64,000 bases of DNA from an uncultured Collinsella sp. (lineage in GTDB: Bacteria; Actinomycetota; Coriobacteriia; Coriobacteriales; Coriobacteriaceae): NCBI GenBank assembly GCA_958403385.1, contig CATXXC010000001.1, forward strand, positions 62,001 through 126,000, given 5' to 3'. The notes beneath the pieces are model-generated. The model was not told the DNA's origin, did not search any database, and saw only the letters and a list, made by a program, of their open reading frames with translations. Below, one piece after another: positions 41,205 through 50,267 of this stretch. Each line of letters starts with the position of its first letter. The first letter of the stretch is position 1. A program made the translations under genes and the position numbers.

Positions 41205-43796
41205 CTACTTGTCGGCAGCGGTCTTTTTGGTAGTCGACTTCTTGGCCGTCGTCTTTTTGGCGGTCGTCTTCTTGGCAGCAGTCTTCTTTGCCACCGTCGT
41301 CTTCTTGGCCGTGCTCGCCTTGGTCGTGGTCTTGCGACCGCGGGCGGGCTTCTTCTCCTTGGTCGGGCAGTCCATGTTCACGCAGATGCGCCACGGGCCG
41401 CGCGCCGTGTTGACCACCACGATGGGGGCGCCGCACTCGGGGCAAGTCTCACCCGTCGCCTCGAGCTTACCGCGCGCCGGCAGAGGATAGCTCACGCCAC
41501 AGTCATCGTAGTTGGTGCAGCGGATAAAGCGCTTGCCGCTCTTCTCGCTCTTGTGCGCGATCAGGTCGCCATGGCGTCCGGCCTCGGCGCACACCTTGCA
41601 CTCGCCCACCTTAAGGTCAGGCTCGTAGTTGGTGGGGCACGTGGGGTTCACGCAAATCTCGAAGGCCTTCTGGCGGAACGGCTGGCACTTAATGCGCGGC
41701 GCGCCGCACTCGGGGCACACGGCCGCCTCACCCTCGAGCGGGCTTACCTTGACGCCGCTCGGCACCGGATAGGTCACGTCGCAGTCGGGCCAGCCCATGC
41801 AGCCGATAAAGCTGCCGCGGGTCTTGGCGCTCGTCTTCATAACCAGGTCCTTGCCGCACTTGGGGCAGGCGCCCACGCGCGCATCGGCCGTAACGGCGTC
41901 GCTGATGGCGTCGCCCAGCTCCTGCGTGTGCTTGAGCAGCTCGTCGAGCACGCCAGCCAGCAGCGCGCGCGAGTGCGTCACGACATGCTCTTCGGTATCC
42001 TCGCCGCGCTCCACACGGGTCATATCGCCATCGAGCTCGCTGGTCATATCGGGGCTCGTGATGCGCGGGGCAAACTGCGTCAGCGCGTCAATGATGGCGA
42101 TGCCCAGCTGGCTCGGCTCAACGGGATCATTTTTGAGATAGCGCACGGCGTACAGGCGCTCGATGATGCTCGCGCGTGTGGACTTGGTGCCCAGGCCGCG
42201 CTTTTCCATCTCCTGCACGAGTTTGCCTTGGCTGTAGCGTGCAGGCGGCTCGGTCTGCTTGGCCTCGAGCTCAATGTCGAACACGTCGACCGTATCGCCC
42301 TGCTCCAGCGGCGGCATCTGCTCGTCGCGTTTAAGGCCGTACGGATAGGCCTCGCGGAAACCCGGGGTCACGAGCACATCGCCCGAGGCCACGAACGGCT
42401 CGCCGTTCACATCGAGCTCGAGCTTGGTGTTCTCGATGGTCGCAGGACCCATGAGCGTCGCCAGGAAGCGACGGGCGATGAGGTCGTAGAGCTTGCGCTG
42501 TCCGCCGTCGAGCGTGGACGGATCGCCCTCGCCCGTGGGATAGATAGGAGGGTGGTCGGTGGTCTCGACCTTGCCGCGCGTGGGCTTCATGGAACCGGCG
42601 AGCACCTTTTTGCACACCGGCGCCAGCGCCGGGTTGATCTTTGCCAGATCGCTCACCACGGCGCCCAGATCGAGCGTCGCGGGGTACACGGTGTTGTCGA
42701 CACGCGGGTAGCTGATGAGGCCCGCCATGTAGAGGGACTCGGCGATGCGCATGGTACGCGCAGGCGAGATACCCTCGGCTGCGGCGGCAGCCTGCAGCGA
42801 GGTGGTCGCAAACGGCGTGGGCGGCTGCTGCTTGCGTGAGCGCTTGGTCACCGCGGCGACGGTTGCCGTCTTGGCACCGTCAACGTGACCGTACGCCGTC
42901 TCAGCAGCATCCTTGTCGGTAAAGCGCGCCGTCTTGTGCGCGATCTTAAAGCGATCGTCCTCGGCAGCGCCTTGCGCGGCGCCCATGCCGCGAATCTGCC
43001 AATAGTCCTCGGGCACAAACGCCATGCGCTCGCGTTCGCGCTCGACCACCAGGGCAAGCGTCGGCGTCTGCACGCGGCCGGCGGAACGCACGTTGCCAAA
43101 GCCGCCAAACTTGGCGAGCGTCAGGTAGCGCGTGAGCACCGCACCCCAAATGAGGTCGATGTGCTGACGGCTCTCGCCGGCGTCGGCCAGGTTCTGGTCG
43201 AGCGAGACAAGGTTATCGAAGGCCTGCGTGATCTCGGCCTTGGTAAACGAAGAATACTGGGCGCGGGCGACCGGCAAGTCGGGCGCCACCTCGCGCACCT
43301 TGTTGAGGGCGTCCGAACCGATCAGCTCGCCCTCGCGATCGAAGTCCGTGGCAATGATGACGCTGTCGGACTTTTTGGCGAGGTTCTTAAGCGAGCGAAT
43401 GAGCTCTTTCTCAGCCGGCAACTTAATGACGGGCGCCCAGGTGAGGTAAGGCAGACTCTCGAGCTTCCAGCCCTTAATGGAGATGCCATCGGCAAGGAAC
43501 GGCTTACGCTTGGTGTCGTAAGGCGGACGCGCCAGGCCATCGGGCATGTCGGCCGGCAGTATCTCGCCGTCCTCGGTGACCGAATACCAGCCCAGCTTTT
43601 TATCGAACAGCACGCTGTCGCAAAAATCAGGCGCAAGGATGTGACCGGCAAGGCCGATCGTCACGCACTCCTCGCCCTTCCACTCAAAGCGGTAGATGGC
43701 GGTGTTGTACACCTTGTCCTTTTTGGGCTTACCCATGGACAGACGCTCGGCGATCTGACGCGCGGCGTCGTTTTTCTCGGCGATGATGAGCTTCAA
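41205..43796 (-). CDS. topA: Type IA DNA topoisomerase I with zinc ribbons and histone-H1-like tail
   Basis: 863-residue enzyme that relaxes negative supercoils. The TOPRIM acidic motif DFDREGE is at 151-157, and the catalytic Tyr is Y363 in LISYPRVDN, a form seen in archaeal-type enzymes and TopB rather than the E. coli TopA form. The C-terminus carries four CxxC-type zinc ribbons (CPKCGKD, CPECGAP, CKVC, CPECGAP). A 51-residue Lys/Ala/Thr tail (813-863) with repeated AKKTT units, like histone H1, ends the protein. It is last in the row tatA-tatC-hypA-hypB-topoisomerase, 54 bp after hypB. Confidence 0.88.
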   Translation of the reverse strand: MKLIIAEKNDAARQIAERLSMGKPKKDKVYNTAIYRFEWKGEECVTIGLAGHILAPDFCDSVLFDKKLGWYSVTEDGEILPADMPDGLARPPYDTKRKPFLADGISIKGWKLESLPYLTWAPVIKLPAEKELIRSLKNLAKKSDSVIIATDFDREGELIGSDALNKVREVAPDLPVARAQYSSFTKAEITQAFDNLVSLDQNLADAGESRQHIDLIWGAVLTRYLTLAKFGGFGNVRSAGRVQTPTLALVVERERERMAFVPEDYWQIRGMGAAQGAAEDDRFKIAHKTARFTDKDAAETAYGHVDGAKTATVAAVTKRSRKQQPPTPFATTSLQAAAAAEGISPARTMRIAESLYMAGLISYPRVDNTVYPATLDLGAVVSDLAKINPALAPVCKKVLAGSMKPTRGKVETTDHPPIYPTGEGDPSTLDGGQRKLYDLIARRFLATLMGPATIENTKLELDVNGEPFVASGDVLVTPGFREAYPYGLKRDEQMPPLEQGDTVDVFDIELEAKQTEPPARYSQGKLVQEMEKRGLGTKSTRASIIERLYAVRYLKNDPVEPSQLGIAIIDALTQFAPRITSPDMTSELDGDMTRVERGEDTEEHVVTHSRALLAGVLDELLKHTQELGDAISDAVTADARVGACPKCGKDLVMKTSAKTRGSFIGCMGWPDCDVTYPVPSGVKVSPLEGEAAVCPECGAPRIKCQPFRQKAFEICVNPTCPTNYEPDLKVGECKVCAEAGRHGDLIAHKSEKSGKRFIRCTNYDDCGVSYPLPARGKLEATGETCPECGAPIVVVNTARGPWRICVNMDCPTKEKKPARGRKTTTKASTAKKTTVAKKTAAKKTTAKKTTAKKSTTKKTAADK

Positions 43797-43850
43797 AAGA
43801 GGCTCCTATCTCGTATCTCTGCGGCTACGCCCGCCCGTATGGCGGCCGAC

Positions 43851-44534
43851 TTACGCCCTTGCTTGCTCAATCTGCCCGATGAGCCAATCGCACCAGGCAT
43901 CCATGCCCTCGCCCTTGCGCGCGCTCACGGCAAACCGCGGCGCCTGCGGATTGAGGTCATCGAGTGTCTTAGTATACCTATCCATGTCAAAATCGAAAGC
44001 CGGAGCCACGTCGACCTTGTTGAGCAGCTGCGCGCCGGCGTGTTGGAAGATGCCCGGGTACTTGATGGGCTTGTCGTCGCCCTCGGGCACCGAAAGAATC
44101 ATGATGGACAGGTTCTCGCCCAGGTCAAAGTCGACCGGGCAGACCAGGTTGCCCACATTTTCGATAAAGATGACGTCGATGTTTTCCAGACCCACAGCCT
44201 GGTCGAACGCGTCGACGGCCTCCATGATCATGTTGCCCTCGAGGTGGCACAGGCCCCCCGTGTTGATCTGGATGGCAGGCATGCCGGCTTCCTTCATGGT
44301 GATGGCGTCGACGTCCGAGGCGATGTCGCCCTCGATGACGGCGCAGCGCAGGCCCGCCTTGTCACGCAGGCGCTCGTTGGTGCCCAGGATCGTGGTGGTC
44401 TTGCCCGAGCCAGGGCTCGACAAGACGTTGATCACATAGGTGCCTGCCTCATTAAATCGCTGACGCAGCTGATCTGCCAGGCGCTCATTGCGCGACAGGA
44501 TCGGCGACGCGATATCAATCGTTTTCTCAGCCAT
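43851..44534 (-). CDS. hypB: Hydrogenase/urease nickel incorporation GTPase HypB
   Basis: 227-residue GTPase that helps insert nickel into NiFe hydrogenase. P-loop SSPGSGKTT at 39-47, with the G-domain metal site C96, H97 and C132 (GLCHLEG and LVCPVD). The N-terminal His-rich or CxxCGC metal store of some HypB proteins is absent. It lies 55 bp behind hypA. No hydrogenase structural gene is in the window. Confidence 0.93.
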   Translation of the reverse strand: MAEKTIDIASPILSRNERLADQLRQRFNEAGTYVINVLSSPGSGKTTTILGTNERLRDKAGLRCAVIEGDIASDVDAITMKEAGMPAIQINTGGLCHLEGNMIMEAVDAFDQAVGLENIDVIFIENVGNLVCPVDFDLGENLSIMILSVPEGDDKPIKYPGIFQHAGAQLLNKVDVAPAFDFDMDRYTKTLDDLNPQAPRFAVSARKGEGMDAWCDWLIGQIEQARA

Positions 44535-44589
44535 ACTCAGCGCTCCTTACTTTTGCCCCTTTATACCCCGTCCCCAGGTGGCTGATGGG

Positions 44590-44946
44590 CTAATCGTCGG
44601 GGGTTTCGATTTCGATACTTGCGATGTCGAGTTCGCGGCCGTGCAGCAGGCGCACGTTGGCGCCGCCACATTGGGGACAGCGGCAATGGAAGCGATCGTG
44701 CTCAAAGACCTCCCCGCAGTCCAGACACTCGCTTTGTGGATGGACTTCCTCCACGGCAAGCTCGCAGCCTCGCGTGAGCGGGTCCTCATCGCGAAATGTC
44801 TCCCACGCAAAGTCGAGCGCCTCGCGCACAACTTCGGTCATATCCCCGATACGCAGCGTTACCAAAACGGCGCGCGAGGCCCCCGCCCCACGCGCCGCGC
44901 GAATCACTGTATCGAGTATGCCGTTGACAATGCCAACCTCGTGCAT
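44590..44946 (-). CDS. hypA: Hydrogenase nickel-insertion protein HypA
   Basis: 118-residue partner of HypB. The N-terminal MHE supplies the nickel ligand H2. A zinc site is formed by C74, C77, C90 and C93 (CLDC and CRCPQC). It lies 6 bp behind tatC and before hypB on the same strand. Tat plus Hyp in one row makes sense because NiFe hydrogenases are matured and then exported by Tat. Confidence 0.93.
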   Translation of the reverse strand: MHEVGIVNGILDTVIRAARGAGASRAVLVTLRIGDMTEVVREALDFAWETFRDEDPLTRGCELAVEEVHPQSECLDCGEVFEHDRFHCRCPQCGGANVRLLHGRELDIASIEIETPDD

Positions 44947-44952
44947 ACCGAT

Positions 44953-45744
44953 TTACTCCTCGTCGTCCTCATCGTCCGAGAACAGGTCCAGACGGCTCAC
45001 AAACAAGCCCTCCTTGCCCTCGCGCGCGGTAATGACCACGCGGGCAATGGCGAGCGAAATCTCGTAGAGCGAGAGCAGGGCACCATACATGAGGCCCAGC
45101 GTAACGGGCGAGCCGTCGGGCGTAATCACAGCCGAGCCCACAAGCAGGCCCACGTACACGTAGCGCCAGGCGCCGCGGAAGGCCGCGTAGGACACGATGT
45201 GGAAGACGGACAGGTAGAAGATGATAAGCGGCAGCTCAAACGCCACGCCAAAGCCGATCATAAAGAGCAGCTCCATGTTGACGTAGTTCTCCAGGTCGGG
45301 CAGCGCCGTGGCGACGGCCGAGGTCTCGCCGATAAGCCACTCAAAGCCCGCCGGGATGATGATGAAATAGCAGAAGATGGCGCCCAGGAAGAACAGCACC
45401 GTCGAGGCGAGCACCGTGGGCACGACCCATTTGCGCTCGTTGGGACGCAGCGCCGGCAGGAAAAATGCTAGAATCTGCCAGATGATCATGGGCGTGCACA
45501 TGACCACGGCCATCTTGATGGCCAGCGAGAAGCGCAGGCCAAAGCCGCCGAGCGTGGTGGTGATGTAGAACTTACCGTCCGGCACAAAGGAGCGGATGGG
45601 GTCTTCCAGGATGTCGAGCACCACGGGCGTGGCGAAATACAGCACGATGGCGGCGGCAAACACCGACACGACCACGATAGTCAGGCGGCGACGGAGCTCT
45701 CCCAGGTGATCGAAGAGCGGCATGCGCGCAGGTCCGATAGGCAT
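44953..45744 (-). CDS. tatC: Sec-independent translocase subunit TatC
   Basis: 263-residue polytopic membrane protein that binds twin-arginine signal peptides. It has the opening MPLFDHLGELRRRL and FALPALRPNERK, and six hydrophobic segments. The start overlaps the tatA stop by one base (TAATG), so translation is coupled; an ATG seven codons later is an alternative. Confidence 0.93.
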   Translation of the reverse strand: MPIGPARMPLFDHLGELRRRLTIVVVSVFAAAIVLYFATPVVLDILEDPIRSFVPDGKFYITTTLGGFGLRFSLAIKMAVVMCTPMIIWQILAFFLPALRPNERKWVVPTVLASTVLFFLGAIFCYFIIIPAGFEWLIGETSAVATALPDLENYVNMELLFMIGFGVAFELPLIIFYLSVFHIVSYAAFRGAWRYVYVGLLVGSAVITPDGSPVTLGLMYGALLSLYEISLAIARVVITAREGKEGLFVSRLDLFSDDEDDEE

Positions 45745-46325
45745 TACTCATCGCCTCCCTTCGAGGCGTCGGCGGCAGCGGCGTCGTCCTCGGCCTCGAG
45801 CTCGCGGGCGAGCTGGTCGACGACGGCCTTGCGCTTGCGGGGACGACGGGCGTAGAGGTCGGCCGTCGTGGGCTCTACCGGCTCGGGCTCGGGCTCCGGT
45901 TCTGCAGCAGGCTCGGGCTCGACGACAGGCTCGGCGGCAGCGGCAGGCTCGGCACCCTCAGCCTCCCCAGCAGCGCCTTCGTCCTCGGTGGCACCCTCGC
46001 TCGCGGCCTTCTCGGCAGCAAGACGGGCGCGGCGCTCGGCAAAGGTCTCCTTCTTGGCGGGCGCCGCCGTCTCGGCGGCATCCTCGTCCGCATCGGAATC
46101 GTCGTCGACGGCAGCCTTCTTGGGCTTGACCGGAGCCGACGCGGCCTCGCTCACCGGATCGATAATCTCGGACTGAACAACGGCCGTCATCTTTTCCTGC
46201 GTCTCGCGGAACTGACGGATGGCACGGCCGATCGTGCGGCCCATCTGCGGGAGCTTATCCGGGCCAAACAGCAAAAAGCCGAAGACCACGATGATCGCGA
46301 GCTCACCCTCTCCAATACCAAACAC
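45744..46325 (-). CDS. tatA: TatA/TatB-family translocase protein with long acidic tail
   Basis: 193 residues from the GTG at 46325 (GGAGG five bases upstream). One membrane segment (about 7-20) is followed by FGPDKLP and an amphipathic helix, the TatA/B pattern. Residues about 65-193 are Ala/Glu/Pro-rich and acidic, much longer than usual and probably disordered. It pairs with tatC. With only one TatA/B visible, a minimal TatAC system is likely. Confidence 0.87.
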   Translation of the reverse strand: MFGIGEGELAIIVVFGFLLFGPDKLPQMGRTIGRAIRQFRETQEKMTAVVQSEIIDPVSEAASAPVKPKKAAVDDDSDADEDAAETAAPAKKETFAERRARLAAEKAASEGATEDEGAAGEAEGAEPAAAAEPVVEPEPAAEPEPEPEPVEPTTADLYARRPRKRKAVVDQLARELEAEDDAAAADASKGGDE

Positions 46326-46478
46326 ACATACCTCCAAGGCTCGATGTGAGTCGAGCCCGCACCGCGCCATTCGGCCGGAACTCGTCTATTCATTCGGTCA
46401 AGTATAGCGCCCGGACGCCAAAACGTCCGAGCGCATCACAAACATATGCCAAACGGCATGCCCTTTTGGGGGCAAAGA

Positions 46479-46793
46479 TTATGCAGCGGTGATCGAAATC
46501 TCCTGGTCGACGCCCAACAGCTGAACCACGCGCATCACCGGGGGCTGCACATTGGTGCAGCTAAAGCGCTTGCCGTGGTCGACCGCGTGGTGCGCGGCGC
46601 CCACAAGCACGCCAATGCCCGTCGAGTCGATGTAGCTCACCTGGGCAAAATCGAGCTCAACGGCCTCAGTGGGCTGCTCGAGCGCCAGGTCGATAGCATT
46701 ACGCAGGCTATCGGCGTTAGAGATATCGATCTCGCCGGTTACCGTAATGGTGTAGAGCTCTGGCGTGGGGTTGGTGGAAATACCCAAATCCAT
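46479..46793 (-). CDS. STAS-domain anti-anti-sigma factor
   Basis: 104-residue SpoIIAA/RsbV-like protein. The phosphorylatable Ser is S57 in YIDSTGIGVLVG. When dephosphorylated, such proteins bind an anti-sigma kinase and free a sigma factor. No kinase or phosphatase partner is adjacent; its neighbours are aspartate aminotransferase and tatA. Confidence 0.88.
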   Translation of the reverse strand: MDLGISTNPTPELYTITVTGEIDISNADSLRNAIDLALEQPTEAVELDFAQVSYIDSTGIGVLVGAAHHAVDHGKRFSCTNVQPPVMRVVQLLGVDQEISITAA

Positions 46794-46844
46794 GTATATG
46801 CTCCTTTACGTATCGAAAGTGCGGATAGTACGGGAAGCCGCGCG

Positions 46845-48149
46845 TTAGGCGCGCTCGGCACGCGCAAGCTCGGCAGCGACGAGCTTAACGGCCAGCACCA
46901 GCACATCGAGCGCGGCCTCCAGGTCCTCGACCGTGGGATAGCTCGGCGCGATGCGGATGTTGGTGTCGCGCGGGTCCTTGCCATAGGGCCAGGTAGCACC
47001 GGCCGGCGTGAGCTTGACGCCCAGGTCGGCGCAGAGCGCGGCGACCTTCTGGGCCGAGCCCTCGGGACCATCGAAGCTTACAAAGTAGCCGCCGCGGGGG
47101 TGCGTCCAGGTGGCGCAGCCCGTGTCGCCCAAGCCCTCGGTGAGCTTGCGCTCGACGGCCTCAAAGCGCGGACGCAGGAACTCGGCGTGCTTTTTCATGT
47201 GCTCCTTGACCGCCTCGATGGTGGGAAGGAAGCGCACGTGACGCAGCTGGTTGAGCTTGTCGGCGCTGATGAGGCCGGCCTTCAGGCACTTGGAGAACTC
47301 GGCGATGACCGCGGGGCTCGCACCGATAAAGCCGATGCCGGCGCCCGGGAAGGTGATCTTGGATGTCGAGGCAAAGGCCACCACGCGGTCCTCGGTGCCC
47401 GCCACGCGAGCGAGGTCAAAGATGTTTGCGAGCTCGTCGGTCTCGTCGTACAGGTCGTGCACGCAGTAAGCGTTGTCCCAGAAGATGCGGAAATCGGGCG
47501 CGGCCGTGGGCATCTCGACCAGGCGACGCACGGTGTCCTCGCTAAAGGTGATGCCCGTGGGGTTGGAATACTTGGGCACGCACCAGATACCCTTAATGGA
47601 GTCGTCGGCGGCAACGAGGCGCTCGATCTCGTCCATGTCGGGGCCGTTGTCGGTCATCGCGACGGGGACGTTCTCGATGCCCAAGTCGGCGGTGATGCCA
47701 AAGTGGCGATCGTAGCCGGGAACGGGGCACAGGAACTTGACCTTCTTGCCGTCGTGCGCGGCCTCGTAGGCGTCCCAGGGCTCGCTGCCGCACGAGCCGC
47801 AACGCCAGAACATGCCGGCGATGTCATGCTCGATCAAAAGGCTCGACGAACCCAGCACGAGCGTCTGCTCGGCGGGGCAGCCCAGGAACTCCCCTGCCAA
47901 CTTGCGTGCCGAAGGAATACCCTCGAAGCAGCCGTAGTTGGAACAATCGACGTTGCCATCGTGCAAATCGGCGTCGGCGTTGAGGATATCAAGCATGGGG
48001 CGCGAGATGTCCACTTGGGAGGGCGACGGCTTGCCGCGGGCCATGTCGAGCGCCAGGCCCTTGGCCTTGACCTCGGCGACCTCGGCTTTGAGTGCCTCGA
48101 TGGCGGCATCGAGTTCGGTGGTTTCCATCTTCTGGTAGATCGTCTGCAT
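46845..48149 (-). CDS. Class I aminotransferase, aspartate aminotransferase type (Ic-like)
   Basis: 434-residue PLP enzyme. The Schiff-base Lys is K264 in FASTSKITFPGAG, with the PLP-phosphate and Asn/Asp contacts YSNPTGI and FWDNAY. The N-terminal MARGKPSPSQVDIS and length match the subgroup of aspartate aminotransferases found in actinobacteria. It probably interconverts aspartate and 2-oxoglutarate with oxaloacetate and glutamate. It is single-gene, with its own promoter in the 150-bp divergent gap to the small ORF at 48300. Confidence 0.85.
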   Translation of the reverse strand: MQTIYQKMETTELDAAIEALKAEVAEVKAKGLALDMARGKPSPSQVDISRPMLDILNADADLHDGNVDCSNYGCFEGIPSARKLAGEFLGCPAEQTLVLGSSSLLIEHDIAGMFWRCGSCGSEPWDAYEAAHDGKKVKFLCPVPGYDRHFGITADLGIENVPVAMTDNGPDMDEIERLVAADDSIKGIWCVPKYSNPTGITFSEDTVRRLVEMPTAAPDFRIFWDNAYCVHDLYDETDELANIFDLARVAGTEDRVVAFASTSKITFPGAGIGFIGASPAVIAEFSKCLKAGLISADKLNQLRHVRFLPTIEAVKEHMKKHAEFLRPRFEAVERKLTEGLGDTGCATWTHPRGGYFVSFDGPEGSAQKVAALCADLGVKLTPAGATWPYGKDPRDTNIRIAPSYPTVEDLEAALDVLVLAVKLVAAELARAERA

Positions 48150-48299
48150 GGGGTGCGACCTTTCGCGAAGCGGTACGTTGCAGTTCGTCTAAGTATAGAC
48201 CGCCACCGCCGCAACGTTATGAAGCCGTGATAGATTAAGTCCATCGCAATAAATTACGAATCGCCGCACATACCGGCGTGGGGGGCCCAAGGAGGCACT

Positions 48300-48554
48300 A
48301 TGGAGTATGGATCGTTCCAGGCCGAGGAATTCGGCGACCTGCAGCGCCTGGTCGACGGACTGTTTTACGATCGCCACGCCATCGACCGCCTAGATCTGAT
48401 CGTACAGGCCGAGATCTTGGACCTGGCGCCCGACCTCATGGAAATCGTCAACCTGCTACCGCCCGGCTATTACGACCGCCAGTCACTTTGCGACCAGCTC
48501 AACTCCGCCTTGGCCGCCCACGGCTGGGGCGCCGTCTACGGCACCGTGGAATAA
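48300..48554 (+). CDS. Small conserved-looking hypothetical protein (84 aa)
   Basis: I do not recognise the family. It has a strong ribosome site (AAGGAGG four bases before ATG), clean codon bias and an all-helical, acidic character (DLIVQAEILDLAPDLMEIVNLLPPGYYDR). The stop is followed by a bidirectional terminator, which supports it as a real gene. Confidence 0.75.
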   Translation: MEYGSFQAEEFGDLQRLVDGLFYDRHAIDRLDLIVQAEILDLAPDLMEIVNLLPPGYYDRQSLCDQLNSALAAHGWGAVYGTVE

Positions 48555-48586
48555 ACCTAGTCATTTAAGAACGTCCCCAATGACTA

Positions 48587-48622
48587 AAACGCCGCTTGTG
48601 ATGGTGTTCACAGGCGGCGTTT
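48587..48622. terminator. Bidirectional terminator
   Basis: Stem AAAACGCCGC-TGTG / CACA-GCGGCGTTTT between the small ORF and nhaA. Confidence 0.85.
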
Positions 48623-48640
48623 TCAAACTTGTATGTGCTC

Positions 48641-49999
48641 TTACTCTTCCTTGGGCGCGGGGTGTTTGCAAACCACGCTCATGTAGATCATGCCGAGCAC
48701 GGCAGCGGTGACCGAACCGGCAAGGATGGCGGCCTTGGCAGCCAGAACCTCAAACTGGGCCGTCGGGAAGGCAAGGCCACTGATGAGGATCGACATGGTA
48801 AAGCCGATACCGCCCAGAATGCCCACACCGGCAATCATGTGCCAGTTGACATTGTGCGGCAGCTCACAGACCCTAAACTTAACCAGGGCAAACGTCATGC
48901 CAAAGATGCCGATCGGCTTGCCCAGCAGCATGCCAAAGTACACGCCGAGCGTCACCGGGTCGGTGAGCAACGTGCTCATATCCACGCCCACTAGGCGAAC
49001 CTGTGCGTTGACGAACGCAAAGATCGGCAGAATCACAAAGTTGACCGGCGTGGAGATCAGACGTTCCATGCGGATGAGCGGCGGGGTCACGCGGTGCATG
49101 ACACGCTCGACCTTGGTGGTCGAGACGGTAAAGTCATGCTGACCCAGGATGTGTGCCTCGTCGTCGTAGCGGTCATCGAGCAGCGGCAGGCACTCGCCCA
49201 ACCAATCGGTAAGGCTATCGAGCTTGACGCCGCACTTGGCCGGGATGGTAAAGGCCAAGATAACGCCAGCAATCGTGGCATGCACGCCGCTCTTGAACAT
49301 GCAGAACCACAACAGCAGTCCCAGTACCGAATACGGAGCAAGGCGGTAATGCTGCGTCTTGTTGAGCCACACGAGCGCACAGGTCACAAGCGCGGCGGCG
49401 CCCAACCAAAACGGATTGGGGCTCTGGCCGTAGAAGATGGCGATGGCGGCGATGGAGATGAGGTCGTCAGCGATGGCGAGCGTCGAGAAGAACACGCGCA
49501 CGCCGTTGGGCACGCGATTGCCCAAAAGCGACAGCACGCCCAGCGCAAAGGCAATATCGGTTGCCATGGGGATGGCCCAACCGTTGTGGGCGCCGGCATG
49601 GTTAAAGATGAGATAGATGCAGGCGGGAACGACGACGCCGCCCACGGCCGCCAGCATGGGAAGCATGGCCTGACGCGGATTCTTGAGCTCGCCGACCGTC
49701 ATCTCGTACTTAAGCTCAATGCCCACCAACAAAAAGAAAATCGCCATGAGGAAGTCGTTGACGAAAAGCTCAACGGTGAGACCGGCCGTAAGGTTGCCCA
49801 GACCCACATACAGCGGAGTCTCCAAAAAGTGATGGATGACCTCGTAGGCATCGGTATTGGCGCAGATAACGGCGGCGATGGCGGCGAAGACCATGACGGC
49901 GGCGGAAATCGTACCGTTCTCGGCAATGCGCTCCCAAATGTCGTGACGCTCAAAACGTTTGCGCTCACGAACGTTAAACAGCTGCTCGGGTGCTGCCAT
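48641..49999 (-). CDS. nhaA: Na+/H+ antiporter NhaA
   Basis: 452-residue membrane antiporter that exports Na+ or Li+ in exchange for protons. The conserved acidic core is present: D148 in ATDIAFALG and D178/D179 in AIADDLISI, matching E. coli D133 and D163/D164. The cytoplasmic loop between segments is long (about 275-310), as in other actinobacterial NhaA. It stands alone. An AAAGGAG site precedes the ATG. Confidence 0.93.
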   Translation of the reverse strand: MAAPEQLFNVRERKRFERHDIWERIAENGTISAAVMVFAAIAAVICANTDAYEVIHHFLETPLYVGLGNLTAGLTVELFVNDFLMAIFFLLVGIELKYEMTVGELKNPRQAMLPMLAAVGGVVVPACIYLIFNHAGAHNGWAIPMATDIAFALGVLSLLGNRVPNGVRVFFSTLAIADDLISIAAIAIFYGQSPNPFWLGAAALVTCALVWLNKTQHYRLAPYSVLGLLLWFCMFKSGVHATIAGVILAFTIPAKCGVKLDSLTDWLGECLPLLDDRYDDEAHILGQHDFTVSTTKVERVMHRVTPPLIRMERLISTPVNFVILPIFAFVNAQVRLVGVDMSTLLTDPVTLGVYFGMLLGKPIGIFGMTFALVKFRVCELPHNVNWHMIAGVGILGGIGFTMSILISGLAFPTAQFEVLAAKAAILAGSVTAAVLGMIYMSVVCKHPAPKEE

Positions 50000-50211
50000 G
50001 GTCGGCTCCTTTCACGGGAAGGCTCCCGTCTTAAAAAAGCACGGCCCGCCCAAGTGGCGGCGCCGCGCTCTAACGTATTACGCTTGCATCTAGCCTACCC
50101 TGCACGACAAGCACGCAGGCGTGGCCGAAAAGCGGAACCACAGGTTGAACATTATTTGCTCAACGGCACGGGCACGCCTGTCCAAGAGACAACGCGATGC
50201 CGTGCACAAAA

Positions 50212-50247
50212 AACGACCGGAGCGCGGGGCGTCCGCGATCCGGTCGT
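50212..50247 (-). terminator. Terminator after ppaC
   Basis: Stem ACGACCGGA-CGCGG / CCGCG-TCCGGTCGT with six Ts on the minus strand. Confidence 0.85.
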
Positions 50248-50267
50248 CGGTGTTAGGTCAAAAGAAG

